From positions 62,001 to 126,000 of the forward strand of contig JAGXTI010000034.1 of assembly GCA_018334015.1 (NCBI GenBank): a DNA stretch of 64,000 bases. Reading direction: 5' to 3'. The notes beneath the pieces are model-generated. The model was not told where the DNA came from and ran no database searches. It was given only the letters and a program-made list of their open reading frames with translations. This DNA is from Silanimonas sp. (GTDB lineage: Bacteria > Pseudomonadota > Gammaproteobacteria > Xanthomonadales > Xanthomonadaceae). This document shows, in pieces, positions 9,406 through 18,334 of the stretch (its first letter is position 1; each line of letters opens with the position of its first letter). A program made the translations under genes and the position numbers.

Positions 9406-10214
9406 GTGCGGCGTCGGACCCGAGCGGTGGCCTGCCCGCCTTGCCGGACACGGCCCTGCAACGCCTGCCGCTGCTGAGCCTGCTGCCGGCCTTCCTGCCG
9501 CAAGCGGCGCAGCCGGTTTTCCTCGCTTGGGTCGGCCTGCTCGGCGAATGCGAAGCGGCCCTGTTCGAGAGTTCCGAGCCACGGGTCCGCAGCCTGCGCT
9601 GTGCCTGGTGGGCCGAGGAACTCGCAGCGCTGGCCGCGGCCGCGCCACGCCACCCCTTGGGGCAGGGCCTGATCTCGCCAAGCCTACCCTGGGCGGGCCT
9701 CGCTCAGGCCGTGGCCCAGGCCATCGACGATGATGCGCTGGCGACCGATGCCGCCGCCGCTGACGCTTCGCTGCAGCCGCTCGCCATGGCGGTGGCGCGG
9801 ATCGACGCCGCGCTGGTGGGCGCAGCCACTCCGGACCAGACCGCCGCCGAGCGCTTCCTGCGGCATTGGCAGGCGCTGGCCCTGGGCCAAGGTGAGCCGC
9901 GTCCGGCGGCCGGCAGTGCCGGCATTCCCTTGGCGATCTGGGCCCGCCACGGCCGTCGCCCGGTGGCCGGTGCCGCGGCGCCCGAGGTGCTGCGTGACTG
10001 GGCCGGGCACCTGCTTGGTGCGATCGCCCCGATCCGACCCGGCGAGACCCTGCTCGCCCGCCTGCTCGCCGACGACGATCGGCGCAGGCTGCAGGCTCTG
10101 GCCACCGGTCGCCGGCCCGCTGTTGTGCCGCTCTGGCGGCGGCCTTTCGTGTTCTGGCGTTCTACCCGTGACGCAGCGTTGCACTACCGGATTCCGCCGG
10201 TCGCCACGACTTGA
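9402..10214 (+). CDS. Squalene/phytoene synthase-like protein without Asp-rich motifs
   Basis: The product is 270 residues from a GTG that overlaps the preceding stop. The LRCAWWAEEL segment followed by PRHPLGQGL resembles the conserved LRLAWWREEL/HP region of the squalene/phytoene synthase superfamily (NDUFAF6-like members). I do not find the two DxxxD motifs that bind the prenyl diphosphates in true synthases, so a catalytic role is doubtful. It is Ala/Leu-rich and should be all-helical. It is the last gene of the deaminase-ubiG-phosphatase run. Function unknown; the family link is moderate. Confidence 0.65.
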   Translation: MSAASDPSGGLPALPDTALQRLPLLSLLPAFLPQAAQPVFLAWVGLLGECEAALFESSEPRVRSLRCAWWAEELAALAAAAPRHPLGQGLISPSLPWAGLAQAVAQAIDDDALATDAAAADASLQPLAMAVARIDAALVGAATPDQTAAERFLRHWQALALGQGEPRPAAGSAGIPLAIWARHGRRPVAGAAAPEVLRDWAGHLLGAIAPIRPGETLLARLLADDDRRRLQALATGRRPAVVPLWRRPFVFWRSTRDAALHYRIPPVATT

Positions 10215-10271
10215 CATACGCTGCACTGGCATCCACCTACCGTGAACCCGACTTCGCCACCGGACCCCACC

Positions 10272-11222
10272 ATGTCGCCGATCCGAGAGAACGTCGTCCG
10301 CATCATGCCGGACATCGCCTGCGAGGCCCGTCCCGCCGCGGCCGGCCAACTGGCCTGGGTGGGCATGGGCGAGATTGACGCCCCGGTCAGCCTACCCGGC
10401 CCCGAGGGCGGCATTGCCAGCACGCCGGCCCGCATCAACGCCTTCGTCAACCTGCATCGACCCGAAGTGCGCGGCATCCACATGTCGCGGCTCTACCTGC
10501 ATGTCGATCGCCACCTTGCCGCCGAGCCGATCAGCCCGGCTTCCCTGCGCCGGCTGCTGCGTGATTTCCTCGACTCTCACGCCGAGCTTTCCGACCGCGC
10601 CATGGTCGAGCTGCGCTTCGACCACCTCGTCCGCCGCAAGGCCCTGGTCAGCGACAACACCGGCTGGAAGAGCTACCCGGTTGGTTTGCGCGCCACCCTG
10701 GAGCGCAATGCCTTCGAGCTGGAAATGGACGTGCGGATCACCTACTCCAGCACCTGCCCCTGCTCGGCGGCACTGGCCCGGCAGTTGATTCAGGAACAGT
10801 TCCGCCGCGATTTTCCGGGTGGCGAAGTGTCGGCCGAGGCCGTGTTGCGCTGGCTCGGCACCGAGCAGGGCATCCTTGCCACCCCGCACAGCCAGCGCAG
10901 CCATGCCGATGTCCGGGTCCGGCTGGCCCCGCAGGTGGCCGATTTCCCGATCATCGATCTGGTCGATCGCATCGAGGGCGCGCTCAAGACACCGGTGCAG
11001 ACCGCGGTCAAGCGTGAAGATGAACAGGCCTTCGCCCGTCTCAACGGCCAGAACCTGATGTTCTGCGAGGACGCCGCCCGTCGCATGCAGCAGGCGCTCA
11101 ATGCCGACGAGCGGATCCTCGATTTCCGGGTCCGCGCCTCGCATTTCGAGAGCCTCCATCCGCACGATGCGGTGGCCGTGGCGGTCAAGGGCGTGGCGGG
11201 CGGTTTCGGCCCCAGCGCCTGA
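10272..11222 (+). CDS. folE2: GTP cyclohydrolase FolE2 (type IB)
   Basis: FolE2 makes 7,8-dihydroneopterin triphosphate, the first step of tetrahydrofolate and pterin synthesis, and is the type IB enzyme that can use metals other than zinc. Diagnostic segments are PARINAFVNL, GIHMSRLYLHVD, the active-site cysteine region STCPCSAAL, the motif HSQRSHADVRV, and FRVRASHFESLHPHDA near the end. From the ATG at 10272 the protein has 316 residues; a GTG at 10242 would add ten residues. Neither start has a clear ribosome binding site. TTGACA at 10211-10216 may be its -35, with only weak -10 candidates. A PhhB-type pterin enzyme is encoded elsewhere in the window. Confidence 0.92.
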   Translation: MSPIRENVVRIMPDIACEARPAAAGQLAWVGMGEIDAPVSLPGPEGGIASTPARINAFVNLHRPEVRGIHMSRLYLHVDRHLAAEPISPASLRRLLRDFLDSHAELSDRAMVELRFDHLVRRKALVSDNTGWKSYPVGLRATLERNAFELEMDVRITYSSTCPCSAALARQLIQEQFRRDFPGGEVSAEAVLRWLGTEQGILATPHSQRSHADVRVRLAPQVADFPIIDLVDRIEGALKTPVQTAVKREDEQAFARLNGQNLMFCEDAARRMQQALNADERILDFRVRASHFESLHPHDAVAVAVKGVAGGFGPSA

Positions 11223-11237
11223 CTCGCTCGGCCAGCC

Positions 11238-11474
11238 TCAAGGCACCGGATCGTTGCCGCCCGGATGCAGCGGGTGGCAGCGGCACAGCCTTTTCGTGCC
11301 CAGCCAGACGCCGCGCAGGGGGCCGTGCCGTTCCACCGCCTCGTGCATGTACAGCGAGCAGCTCGGGTGAAACCGGCAGTGCTGGCCGAGCAGCGGACTG
11401 ATCCAGCGTTTGTAGCCGCGCAGGCTGGCAAGGATCAGGCCGGTCACGGGGGCTGGGCGCACTGTGGATTCCAT
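11238..11474 (-). CDS. yidD: YidD, membrane protein insertion efficiency factor
   Basis: The 78-residue protein shows the whole YidD signature: [30 protein letters not shown], then [14 protein letters not shown] with conserved cysteines. YidD is a small amphipathic protein at the inner face of the membrane that helps YidC insert membrane proteins. In many genomes it sits between rnpA and yidC; here it stands alone, opposite folE2 and dksA, so it has its own promoter. Confidence 0.95.
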   Translation of the reverse strand: MESTVRPAPVTGLILASLRGYKRWISPLLGQHCRFHPSCSLYMHEAVERHGPLRGVWLGTKRLCRCHPLHPGGNDPVP

Positions 11475-11547
11475 GGGTTGCCGGCGATGGAGCGAAAGGC
11501 TATAACAGCCCGCCGCAATGGCTCAATGAACGATTCCAGAGGTGCTC

Positions 11548-12705
11548 GTGGCAGCCAGCAAACCCGCGAAGAAAGCGGCCAAGGCCCCGGCCAAAAAGGG
11601 CGGCGGTACGATCAGCAAGATGGCGAAGGCGGTCGGCAAGGTCGCCCACGCGCTGAAAAAGGCCGTGGCCGCACCGGCCGGTAAAGCCGCGTCCAAACCC
11701 GCCGCCAAGCCTGCCGCTAAGGTGGCGGCTAGGCCGGCGGCCAAGACGGGCAAGCCGGCCAAGCCCGCTGCGAAACCCGCAGCCCAAACCAACCAACCGG
11801 CCAAGCCTGCCGGCAAACCTGCTGCGAAGCCGGCGGCCAAGGCCACCAAGCCTGCCGCGAAGCCCGTAGCCAAGCCCACCAAGCCTGTTGCGAAGCCGGC
11901 GTCCAAGGCCACCAAGCCCGCCGCGAAGACGACGGCCCATCCCGTCAAGTCGACTGCCAAGCCTGCCGCGAAAACGGCGGCCAAGGCCAAGCCCGCTCAA
12001 CCCGCAGCCAAGGCGGTGGCCAAGCCAGCGGCAAAACCTGCATCCCCTCCGGCCGCAAAACCTGCGGCTAAGCCGGTGACCAAGCCTTCACCCCAGCCGG
12101 CCTCGACATCGGCTGTTCCGGCGAGCACGAAGACCAGCGCCAAGACCGCGGCCAAACCGGCCGTCGCGGCTCCGGCCGCCCCTCGCGCCGAGTCCCACAA
12201 GCCGACGAAACCCCAGACTCCGCCCGGTCGCGCCGGGTACAAGAAACCGGAGCGTCCGATCGAGGAACCGAAGCGCCCGATTGTCGCCGTCGAGCGGGTC
12301 GATCTCCCCGCCGGCTACCGGCCGGATCCGGCCGAGCCTTACATGAGCCCCCGGCAGCTCGAATATTTCCGCCGCAAGCTGCTCGGCTGGCGCCGGGATC
12401 TGGTCGAGGAATCGCAGCAGACCATCGAAAACCTCAAGGAAGAGGTGCGCGACGTCGGCGACGAGGCCGAGCGCGCCACCCGCGAAACCGAGAACGCGCT
12501 GGAACTACGCACCCGCGACCGCTACCGCAAGCTCATCAACAAGATCGACAGCACCCTGCGCCGGCTCGACGAGGGCGATTACGGCTACTGCGTCGACACC
12601 GGCGAGCCAATCGGCTTGGAGCGCCTCGAAGCGCGCCCCACTGCCGAGCGCACGCTCGACGCGCAGGAGCGATGGGAACACCAGCAAAAGCAGATGGGTG
12701 ACTGA
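11548..12705 (+). CDS. dksA: DksA-like RNA polymerase-binding protein with long Lys/Ala/Pro N-terminal tail
   Basis: The protein has 385 residues, against about 150 in E. coli DksA. The last 125 or so are DksA: a helical coiled coil with LSPRQLEYF-like entry, DVGDEAERATRE at the tip, then a C-terminal globule with YGYCVDTGEPIGLERLEARPTAERTLDA. Of the four zinc cysteines of E. coli DksA only the first remains, as in the zinc-independent type of alphaproteobacteria and xanthomonads. The preceding 250 residues are repeats of Lys, Ala and Pro, like histone H1 or AlgP, and probably bind nucleic acid or remain disordered. GTG at 11548 is chosen because AGAGG ends six bases before it; GTG 11542 is the alternative. 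Confidence 0.9.
   Translation: MAASKPAKKAAKAPAKKGGGTISKMAKAVGKVAHALKKAVAAPAGKAASKPAAKPAAKVAARPAAKTGKPAKPAAKPAAQTNQPAKPAGKPAAKPAAKATKPAAKPVAKPTKPVAKPASKATKPAAKTTAHPVKSTAKPAAKTAAKAKPAQPAAKAVAKPAAKPASPPAAKPAAKPVTKPSPQPASTSAVPASTKTSAKTAAKPAVAAPAAPRAESHKPTKPQTPPGRAGYKKPERPIEEPKRPIVAVERVDLPAGYRPDPAEPYMSPRQLEYFRRKLLGWRRDLVEESQQTIENLKEEVRDVGDEAERATRETENALELRTRDRYRKLINKIDSTLRRLDEGDYGYCVDTGEPIGLERLEARPTAERTLDAQERWEHQQKQMGD
11560..12200 (+). repeat. Low-complexity Lys/Ala/Pro-coding repeat region within dksA
   Basis: The DNA is an irregular array of short units such as AAGCCTGCCGCGAAGCC, coding AKPAAKP-type peptides. Unit lengths vary between about 12 and 24 bases and codons are mixed, so it is a diverged array rather than a young tandem expansion. 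Such regions often change length between strains. Confidence 0.7.
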
Positions 12706-12726
12706 AAGCCCCCTGCGCCGGCGCGC

Positions 12727-14526
12727 TCAGCGCGCGCTGGCGTTGGCCGGAGAATCGAGGAAGCGCCAGGCCGCCGCTGGCGCTTCCGCCCCGACCCGGT
12801 CGAACAGGCGTTCGCGCAGCAGGTGGATCGGCATGCTGCCCTCGCGCAGCACGCGGTCGTGGAACTGGCGCTCGCTCCAGCCGCCGCGCACCACCCGCTC
12901 CTCGTGCAGGGCACGCAGCTGCCAGCCACCGACCAGGTAGGCCACCTGGTAGAGCGGGTCGTAATCGCCGCCGATCGAGCGCAGCACCTCGGCGCGGGCA
13001 TTGCGCGGCTCGTGACCGATCCGTTCGATCAGCAGCCGCACCGCCTCGTCGGGCGTCATCCGTCCCGACTGCACGCCCAGCGAGAACAGGATCCGCGCCG
13101 CCCGGTGGCTGCGCCAGAACAGCATGCCGATCCGGTCCTCGGGACGGCTGGCGAAGCCCAGGTCATAGAGCCGGAGTTCCCAGTACAGGGCCCAGCCCTC
13201 CAGCCAGAACGGGCTGTCGAAATCGGCGCGGTGGGTGTTGTGGCGCTGCGCGTACCAGTGCTGCAGGTGGTGGCCGGGCACCAGTTCGTGGTGCACCACC
13301 GCCCGCGAGAAATGCCGGTTGTTGCCGCGCAGGGCGTTGAGCTTGTGCTCTTGGGGCATGTCGGCGGTGGGGAAGGCCACCCAGACATCGCGACCGCCCA
13401 GGAAGAACGGGGCCTGCAACTGCCATTCGGCATCGAGCATGTTCATCCGCCAGCCGCGGCGGGTGCCCGCAGGCACGGTGAGCAGATCGCGATCCTCGAG
13501 GAAGCGCACGGCCTCGTCGGCCAACTCGACCACCAGATGCGGCTGCCGACCCGGTTCGACGTGCAACTGCTTGACCCGCTCCAGCGCCTCGCGCCAGTCG
13601 CGGGCGCCCATTTCGCGGGCGGCCTTTTCCATCTCGGCCCGGCACCAGGCCAGTTCGCGCTCGGCCGCGGCCATCAGTTCGGCCGGGCTGTAGGGGATGC
13701 CTTCGGCGCGCAGGGCTTGGACGATGGCGGCATCACCGATCGGATCGGCGTGCAGGGCGCTGCCGGCGTCGCCCAGGTCCCGGCGCAAGCGCTCGGCCCG
13801 GGCCTTGAGGGCCTGGTCGAGTGCTGCCTGGGGCGCATCCACCCACCAGCCGAACCACGGGTCGTAGTCGGACTGATGGCGGTGCCAATCGGCCAGCGCC
13901 TGGCGCAGCCCGTCGGCGTGGCGGGCGGTGCGCAGGGCGAGGGTGGGGCTGAGTCGGCCGGCCTCGAGGTCGGTCTCCAGCTCCGGCAAGCCGGCTTCGA
14001 GGGCGGCACGGGCGGCTTCCAGCCGATCGGCGCTGCTGCGTGGATCGGCCTGCACGAGATCACGGCGGTCCTCGAGAAGTTCGACCAGCTCGGCATAGCC
14101 CGGCAGCCAGGGCGCGATCTCGGCTTGGCGCTGGCGTTCGAACGCCAGCGCCTCGGCCTGCAGGGCCAGATGGCGGCGCAGCAGGAGCCGGTCGAGGCGC
14201 TCGTCCTGATCGAGGCCTTCGGGGTCGAGTTCGTCCAGGCGGGCCTGCCAATCGGTGAGAAAGGCACGGCGCAGGGCATCGCGGCGTGGGGCGAAGAGCG
14301 GATCATGGCCTTCGTCGAGCAACCCGCGGACATGCTCCAGCAGGGCGCGGTCGGCGCGCTGGCGCTCGATCAGCGGGCGCAGTCGCGATGCCGGTTCCAC
14401 CGCCAGGGCCGAGAGCGGCGGGGCCACCGCCAGTCCCTGCAGTAGTGCCGGTGGCGACGGGGCCGCGGCCTGGCCGGTGCTGGCGAGGCCGAGCAGCAGG
14501 GCGATGACGAGGGGGCGTGGCGTCAT
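12727..14526 (-). CDS. Exported DUF885-family protein, probable metallopeptidase-like
   Basis: The 599-residue product begins with a signal peptide (RPLVIALLLGLASTGQAAA). It has the DUF885 hallmark HHELVPGHHLQH, an extended zinc-peptidase-like HExxxGH motif, followed by FWLEGWALYWELRL with a conserved Glu. Members are thought to be zinc-dependent peptidases or hydrolases of the periplasm, with substrate unknown. The start overlaps the sufE stop by four bases, so it is the third gene of the cysS-sufE operon, an unexpected partner for cytoplasmic enzymes. Confidence 0.85.
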   Translation of the reverse strand: MTPRPLVIALLLGLASTGQAAAPSPPALLQGLAVAPPLSALAVEPASRLRPLIERQRADRALLEHVRGLLDEGHDPLFAPRRDALRRAFLTDWQARLDELDPEGLDQDERLDRLLLRRHLALQAEALAFERQRQAEIAPWLPGYAELVELLEDRRDLVQADPRSSADRLEAARAALEAGLPELETDLEAGRLSPTLALRTARHADGLRQALADWHRHQSDYDPWFGWWVDAPQAALDQALKARAERLRRDLGDAGSALHADPIGDAAIVQALRAEGIPYSPAELMAAAERELAWCRAEMEKAAREMGARDWREALERVKQLHVEPGRQPHLVVELADEAVRFLEDRDLLTVPAGTRRGWRMNMLDAEWQLQAPFFLGGRDVWVAFPTADMPQEHKLNALRGNNRHFSRAVVHHELVPGHHLQHWYAQRHNTHRADFDSPFWLEGWALYWELRLYDLGFASRPEDRIGMLFWRSHRAARILFSLGVQSGRMTPDEAVRLLIERIGHEPRNARAEVLRSIGGDYDPLYQVAYLVGGWQLRALHEERVVRGGWSERQFHDRVLREGSMPIHLLRERLFDRVGAEAPAAAWRFLDSPANASAR

Positions 14527-14990
14527 GGGTCGGCTCCGGCGCGGCGGGCGCTGTTCTGGATGAAGGCGAGCAGGGCGGTCAGGCCGTTGTTGCGGCTGGG
14601 CGAGAGGTGTTTTGATAAACCGATCGCGTCGATGAAGTCCGGCGCGGTGGCGAGGATCTCCTCAGCACTGCGCCCGGAGTAGACGCGAAGGGCCAGGAAC
14701 ACCAGCCCCGCGACGATGCTGGAGTCGCTGAGCGCATGGAAGTCGAGCCGCCCCGCATCGCCCTGCGCCACGATCCAGACCTTCGACTGGCAGCCGAGCA
14801 GACGGTGCGTATCGGTCTTCCAGCTCTCGGGCAGCTCGGGCAGCTTGCGGCCGAGGTCGATCAGGTACTGGTAGCGCTCCGACCAGTCGCCGAACGCGGC
14901 GAACTCTTCGGCGATCGCGGCCTGTGCCTCGGCCGGCGTGGCCTCGAGCGGAAAGGGCGAGGTCGGGACCTGCACGGCGGGAGCGTTCAT
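14523..14990 (-). CDS. sufE: SufE-family cysteine desulfuration protein
   Basis: SufE accepts persulfide sulfur from the cysteine desulfurase SufS for Fe-S cluster assembly. The protein has 155 residues, close to the family norm. The active cysteine is in LLGCQSKVW (about residue 66), and [12 protein letters not shown] and the C-terminal [14 protein letters not shown] are conserved. It is not with sufBCDS here; instead it overlaps cysS upstream and a DUF885 gene downstream by four bases each. The link with CysRS may reflect shared dependence on cysteine supply (inference). Confidence 0.95.
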   Translation of the reverse strand: MNAPAVQVPTSPFPLEATPAEAQAAIAEEFAAFGDWSERYQYLIDLGRKLPELPESWKTDTHRLLGCQSKVWIVAQGDAGRLDFHALSDSSIVAGLVFLALRVYSGRSAEEILATAPDFIDAIGLSKHLSPSRNNGLTALLAFIQNSARRAGADP

Positions 14991-16399
14991 GCGCGCTTCC
15001 TCGACCAGCGCACGCCCTGTGGCGTGTCTTCGAGCACGATGCCGGCCGCCGCGAGCTCGTCGCGGATCGCGTCGGCGCGGGCGAAGTCGCGGGCCTTCTT
15101 CGCGGCGGTGCGCTCGGCCACGAGGGCGTCGATGCGGGCATCGTCATCGTTGGCGGCGCCTTTGCCGAACCAGGCTTCGGGGTGCTGCTGCAGCAGGCCC
15201 AGCGCCGCACCGGCGCCGAGCAGTTGCGCCTTGAGGTCACGCGCTTTCGCGATGGCGACCGCGACCGCCGTGTCGCCGTGAGCAGTGACGAACTCTCGCT
15301 TCGCCGCCCGCAGCTCCGCGGCAATGCGCGACAGCTCGGCGAGCGCCGCCGGCGTGTTCAGATCGTCGGCAAGCGTGAGCTCGATCGCTTCGGGCAGCAC
15401 CGGCGCGGCCGCAACGTCGGCGAGGTCGCGCAGCGTCCCGTACAGCCGATCCAGCGTGTTGATGCTCTGCTCGATCAGCGCCTCCGACCAGTCCAGCGGC
15501 TGCCGGTAGTGCGCCGAGAGCAGGGCATAGCGCAGCGCTTCGGCGGGGTAGGTCTTCAGCAGTTCGTGCACGGTGCGGATGTTGCCGACCGACTTCGACA
15601 TCTTGCTGCCGTCGAAGGTCAGCATGCCGTTGTGCAGCCACCAGCGCGCGAAGGTCGTGCCGCTGGCGCACTGGCTCTGGGCGATCTCGTTCTCGTGGTG
15701 CGGAAACTGCAGATCCACGCCGCCGGCATGGATGTCGATGGTGTCGCCGAAATGCGCCTGGCACATCGCCGAGCACTCGATGTGCCAGCCGGGACGGCCA
15801 CGGCCCCAGGGCGAGTCCCAGCCCGGCAGCTCGGGCGTGCTGGGTTTCCACAGCACGAAGTCACCGGCCTCGCGCTTGTAGGGCGCCACCTCGACCCGGG
15901 CACCGGCCAGCATCTCGTCGGTGCTGCGGCGCGAAAGCGCGCCGTACTGGGCGTAAGTGGACACCTGGAACAACACGTGGCCGTCGGCAGCGTAGGCATG
16001 GCCTCGGGCGATCAGCCGCTCGATCATCGCGATGATGTCGGCGATGTGGTGGGTGGCATGCGGCTCGATGTCCGGCCGCTTCACACCCAGCGCGCCCATG
16101 TCCTCGCGGTAGATGGCCGTGAACTTCTCGGTGATGGCCGTGATTGGCACGCCCTGTTCGATCGCCGAGGCGTTGATCTTGTCGTCGATGTCGGTGATGT
16201 TGCGGGCGTAGACCACCTGCGGGTAATGCCGCCGCAGCAGCTCGGCCAGCACACCGAACACCACCGGCCCACGGGCGTTGCCGATGTGGGCGTAGTGGTA
16301 GACCGTGGGCCCGCAGACGTAGAGGCTGACGCGGTTCGGGTTCGTGGGCGCGAAGTCCTCGACCCGTCGGGTCAGGCTGTTGAAGAGGCGGATCGACAC
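14987..16399 (-). CDS. cysS: Cysteinyl-tRNA synthetase
   Basis: This class I synthetase charges tRNA-Cys. It contains the zinc-cysteine and HIGH region [17 protein letters not shown], the zinc ligands in [10 protein letters not shown] and HHENEIAQS, and the KMSKS loop [11 protein letters not shown]. From the GTG at 16397-16399 the product is 470 residues, near the usual 460; a GAGGG lies just upstream and the protein then begins [13 protein letters not shown] as family members do. The open frame continues further upstream with sequence unlike CysS, so that part is excluded. First gene of the cysS-sufE-DUF885 operon. Confidence 0.96.
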   Translation of the reverse strand: MSIRLFNSLTRRVEDFAPTNPNRVSLYVCGPTVYHYAHIGNARGPVVFGVLAELLRRHYPQVVYARNITDIDDKINASAIEQGVPITAITEKFTAIYREDMGALGVKRPDIEPHATHHIADIIAMIERLIARGHAYAADGHVLFQVSTYAQYGALSRRSTDEMLAGARVEVAPYKREAGDFVLWKPSTPELPGWDSPWGRGRPGWHIECSAMCQAHFGDTIDIHAGGVDLQFPHHENEIAQSQCASGTTFARWWLHNGMLTFDGSKMSKSVGNIRTVHELLKTYPAEALRYALLSAHYRQPLDWSEALIEQSINTLDRLYGTLRDLADVAAAPVLPEAIELTLADDLNTPAALAELSRIAAELRAAKREFVTAHGDTAVAVAIAKARDLKAQLLGAGAALGLLQQHPEAWFGKGAANDDDARIDALVAERTAAKKARDFARADAIRDELAAAGIVLEDTPQGVRWSRKRA

Positions 16400-16529
16400 A
16401 AGCCCTCGGCACTGGATGAACAAGGGCTTCGAGTGTAGCAACCGAGCCACGCCGCTTAACGGAAATCTTCGGCCGGGGTTCAGCCGTCCGATGCTGGAAT
16501 CCTTCCGTTGCCTGCCTCCGGAGATGGCC

Positions 16530-17072
16530 ATGTTCGTTCTGCGCTCGACCGCCTTGATTGCCCTTTCGCTGCTGCCGCTCGTCGCCTTGGCCCAGTCCGG
16601 CGAACGCCGCGACACCAGCTTCGCTTCGGGGGCCGAGAACGTCTCCTTCAGCTATGCGCAGGTCACCCGGGTCGATCCGGTCTACGAGACGATCCGCACC
16701 CTCGTTCCGGAGGAGCGTTGCGACGGCCAGCCGGTCCGCCCCGGTGATGCCACCGGCGGCACCGTGGTCGGGGCCCTGGTCGGTGCCGCACTCGGCAACC
16801 AGGTCGGCAAGGGCGATGGCCGCGATGCCGCCACCGTGGCCGGTGCGGTGATCGGCGGGGCCATCGGCCGCAACGTCGCCCGCAACGAAGCCGCCTTGCA
16901 CCCGGGCTGCCGCATCGTCGAGGTCGAGCGCGAGCAGCGCCGGGTCGCCGGCTACGATGTCGAGTACGTCCATCAGGGCCGCACTTTCATGTCGCGCATG
17001 CCCTACGATCCGGGTGACCGTGTGCGTTTGCGCATTTCGATCCAGCCGGTGGCCGAGGCCGGTTTCCGCTGA
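16530..17072 (+). CDS. Exported glycine-zipper (17 kDa antigen-like) envelope protein
   Basis: The 180-residue protein starts with a clear signal peptide, [21 protein letters not shown], without a lipobox. Residues about 72-115 form a glycine zipper ([20 protein letters not shown], then [17 protein letters not shown]), the Rick_17kDa_Anti/SlyB-like membrane hairpin. The C-terminal half, with [20 protein letters not shown], is the domain found after the zipper in related envelope proteins. GGAG at 16520-16523 lies six bases before the ATG at 16530, which favours this start over ATG 16524 or 16491. Probably outer-membrane associated; exact role unknown. Confidence 0.85.
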   Translation: MFVLRSTALIALSLLPLVALAQSGERRDTSFASGAENVSFSYAQVTRVDPVYETIRTLVPEERCDGQPVRPGDATGGTVVGALVGAALGNQVGKGDGRDAATVAGAVIGGAIGRNVARNEAALHPGCRIVEVEREQRRVAGYDVEYVHQGRTFMSRMPYDPGDRVRLRISIQPVAEAGFR

Positions 17073-17080
17073 GCCGGCGC

Positions 17081-17102
17081 GGCCGGGCGCTTGCGCCCGG
17101 CC
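17081..17102 (+). terminator. GC-rich hairpin after the glycine-zipper gene
   Basis: GGCCGGGC at 17081-17088 pairs with GCCCGGCC at 17095-17102 across six bases, nine bases after the stop codon. There is no T tract, so intrinsic termination is uncertain. Confidence 0.4.
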
Positions 17103-17259
17103 CGCCGACCTGCGACCCTTGCCCGGTATGTTCACCTTCCTGCCCGCATTCGGCGTCCTCAGCTCGGCCTACATGGCCGCCGGGATGACCTCTCGCGCGC
17201 GCCGACCGGAACCCCGCCTTCTCGCTGGGTAACCGGTCTGTTTCGCTTTTCCGAAACCA

Positions 17260-17297
17260 CCAACGCCCAGCCTCGCGCTGGGCGTTGGCGTTTTGCG
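17260..17297 (+). terminator. Hairpin with short T run in the arg operon leader
   Basis: An 11-base stem (CCAACGCCCAG at 17260-17270, CTGGGCGTTGG at 17278-17288) with a seven-base loop is followed by CGTTTTGCG. It looks like an intrinsic terminator. It lies only 27 bases before the argF-type start codon, so it either ends the upstream transcript or acts in the leader of the arginine operon. I see no leader peptide rich in arginine and no clear ArgR box in 17073-17323. Confidence 0.55.
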
Positions 17298-17323
17298 TCC
17301 CGGATTCGTTTGGAGCCTTAGTG

Positions 17324-18334
17324 ATGAAGCATTTCCTGAACACCCAGGACTGGTCCCGCGCCGAGCTGGACGCCGTCCTCGACGAGGCCGCAGCCTTCAA
17401 GGCCAGCCGGTTCGGCCAGCAGATGACCGGTCGGAGCATCGCGCTCGTGTTCTTCAACCCCTCGCTGCGCACCCGCACCAGCTTCGAGATCGGTGCCTGG
17501 CAGATGGGCGGCCACGCCGTGGTGCTGGCCCCGGGCAAGGACGCCTGGCCGATTGAATTCGAGGTCGGCACGGTGATGGACGGCGACACCGAGGAGCACA
17601 TCGCCGAGGTGGCGCGGGTGCTCTCCCGCTACGTCGACCTGATCGGCGTGCGCGCCTTCCCGAAGTTCGTCGACTGGACGCTGGACCGCGAGGATACGGT
17701 GCTGCGTGGCTTCGCCCGCCACGCCACGGTGCCGGTGATCAACCTTGAGACCATCACCCACCCCTGCCAGGAACTGGCCCATGCGCTGACCCTTCGCGAA
17801 CGCTTCGGGGCCGACCTGCGCGGCCGCAAGTACGTGCTGACCTGGACCTACCACCCGAAGGCCTTGAACACCGCGGTCGCCAATTCGGCCCTGACCATCG
17901 CCACCCGGCTGGGCATGGACGTGACCCTGCTCTGCCCGAACCCGCAGTACCTGCTCGACGAGCGCTACATGGGCTGGGCGCAGCAAAACATCGCCGAGAG
18001 CGGCGGCTCGCTTACCGTGTCGCACGATATCGAGGCGGCTTACCGGGATGCCGATGTGGTCTATGCCAAGAGCTGGGGGGCCTTGCCTTTTTTCGGCAAC
18101 TGGACGGCCGAGCAGCCGGTGCGCGAGCGTTATCGGCATTTCATCGTCGACGAGGCCAAGATGGCCCTCACCCGCGACGGCGGGCAAGGCCTGTTCTCGC
18201 ACTGCCTGCCGCTGCGCCGCAACGTCAAGGCCACCGATGGTGTGATGGATTCGCCGAACTGCATCGCCATCGACGAGGCCGAGAACCGCCTGCACGTGCA
18301 GAAGGCCGTGATGGCCCGATTGCTGCGCGGCTGA
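17324..18334 (+). CDS. argF': N-acetylornithine carbamoyltransferase
   Basis: The enzyme carbamoylates N2-acetylornithine to N-acetylcitrulline. The 336-residue protein begins KHFLNTQDWS like the Xanthomonas enzyme. The carbamoyl-phosphate motif is FFNPSLRTRTSFE, and LETITHPCQELAHA, TWTYHPKALNTAV and SHCLPLRRNVKATD are characteristic of acetylornithine rather than ornithine carbamoyltransferases. Glu90 in DGDTEEH probably corresponds to the Glu that sets acetyl specificity in the Xanthomonas protein. Its partner, an acetylcitrulline deacetylase, lies two genes downstream. First gene of the arg operon; argG follows after 93 bases. Confidence 0.95.
   Translation: MKHFLNTQDWSRAELDAVLDEAAAFKASRFGQQMTGRSIALVFFNPSLRTRTSFEIGAWQMGGHAVVLAPGKDAWPIEFEVGTVMDGDTEEHIAEVARVLSRYVDLIGVRAFPKFVDWTLDREDTVLRGFARHATVPVINLETITHPCQELAHALTLRERFGADLRGRKYVLTWTYHPKALNTAVANSALTIATRLGMDVTLLCPNPQYLLDERYMGWAQQNIAESGGSLTVSHDIEAAYRDADVVYAKSWGALPFFGNWTAEQPVRERYRHFIVDEAKMALTRDGGQGLFSHCLPLRRNVKATDGVMDSPNCIAIDEAENRLHVQKAVMARLLRG

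Noticed and set aside
16400-16615. Longer N-terminus for CysS
   Set aside because: The added 72 residues do not resemble any synthetase and overlap the promoter and start of the divergent glycine-zipper gene.
17091-17321. Small rightward frame before the arg operon as a leader peptide
   Set aside because: It has no ribosome binding site and begins inside a hairpin; although it holds many Arg codons, this is general GC-rich bias, and it ends only two bases before the arg start without attenuator-like pairing that I can show.
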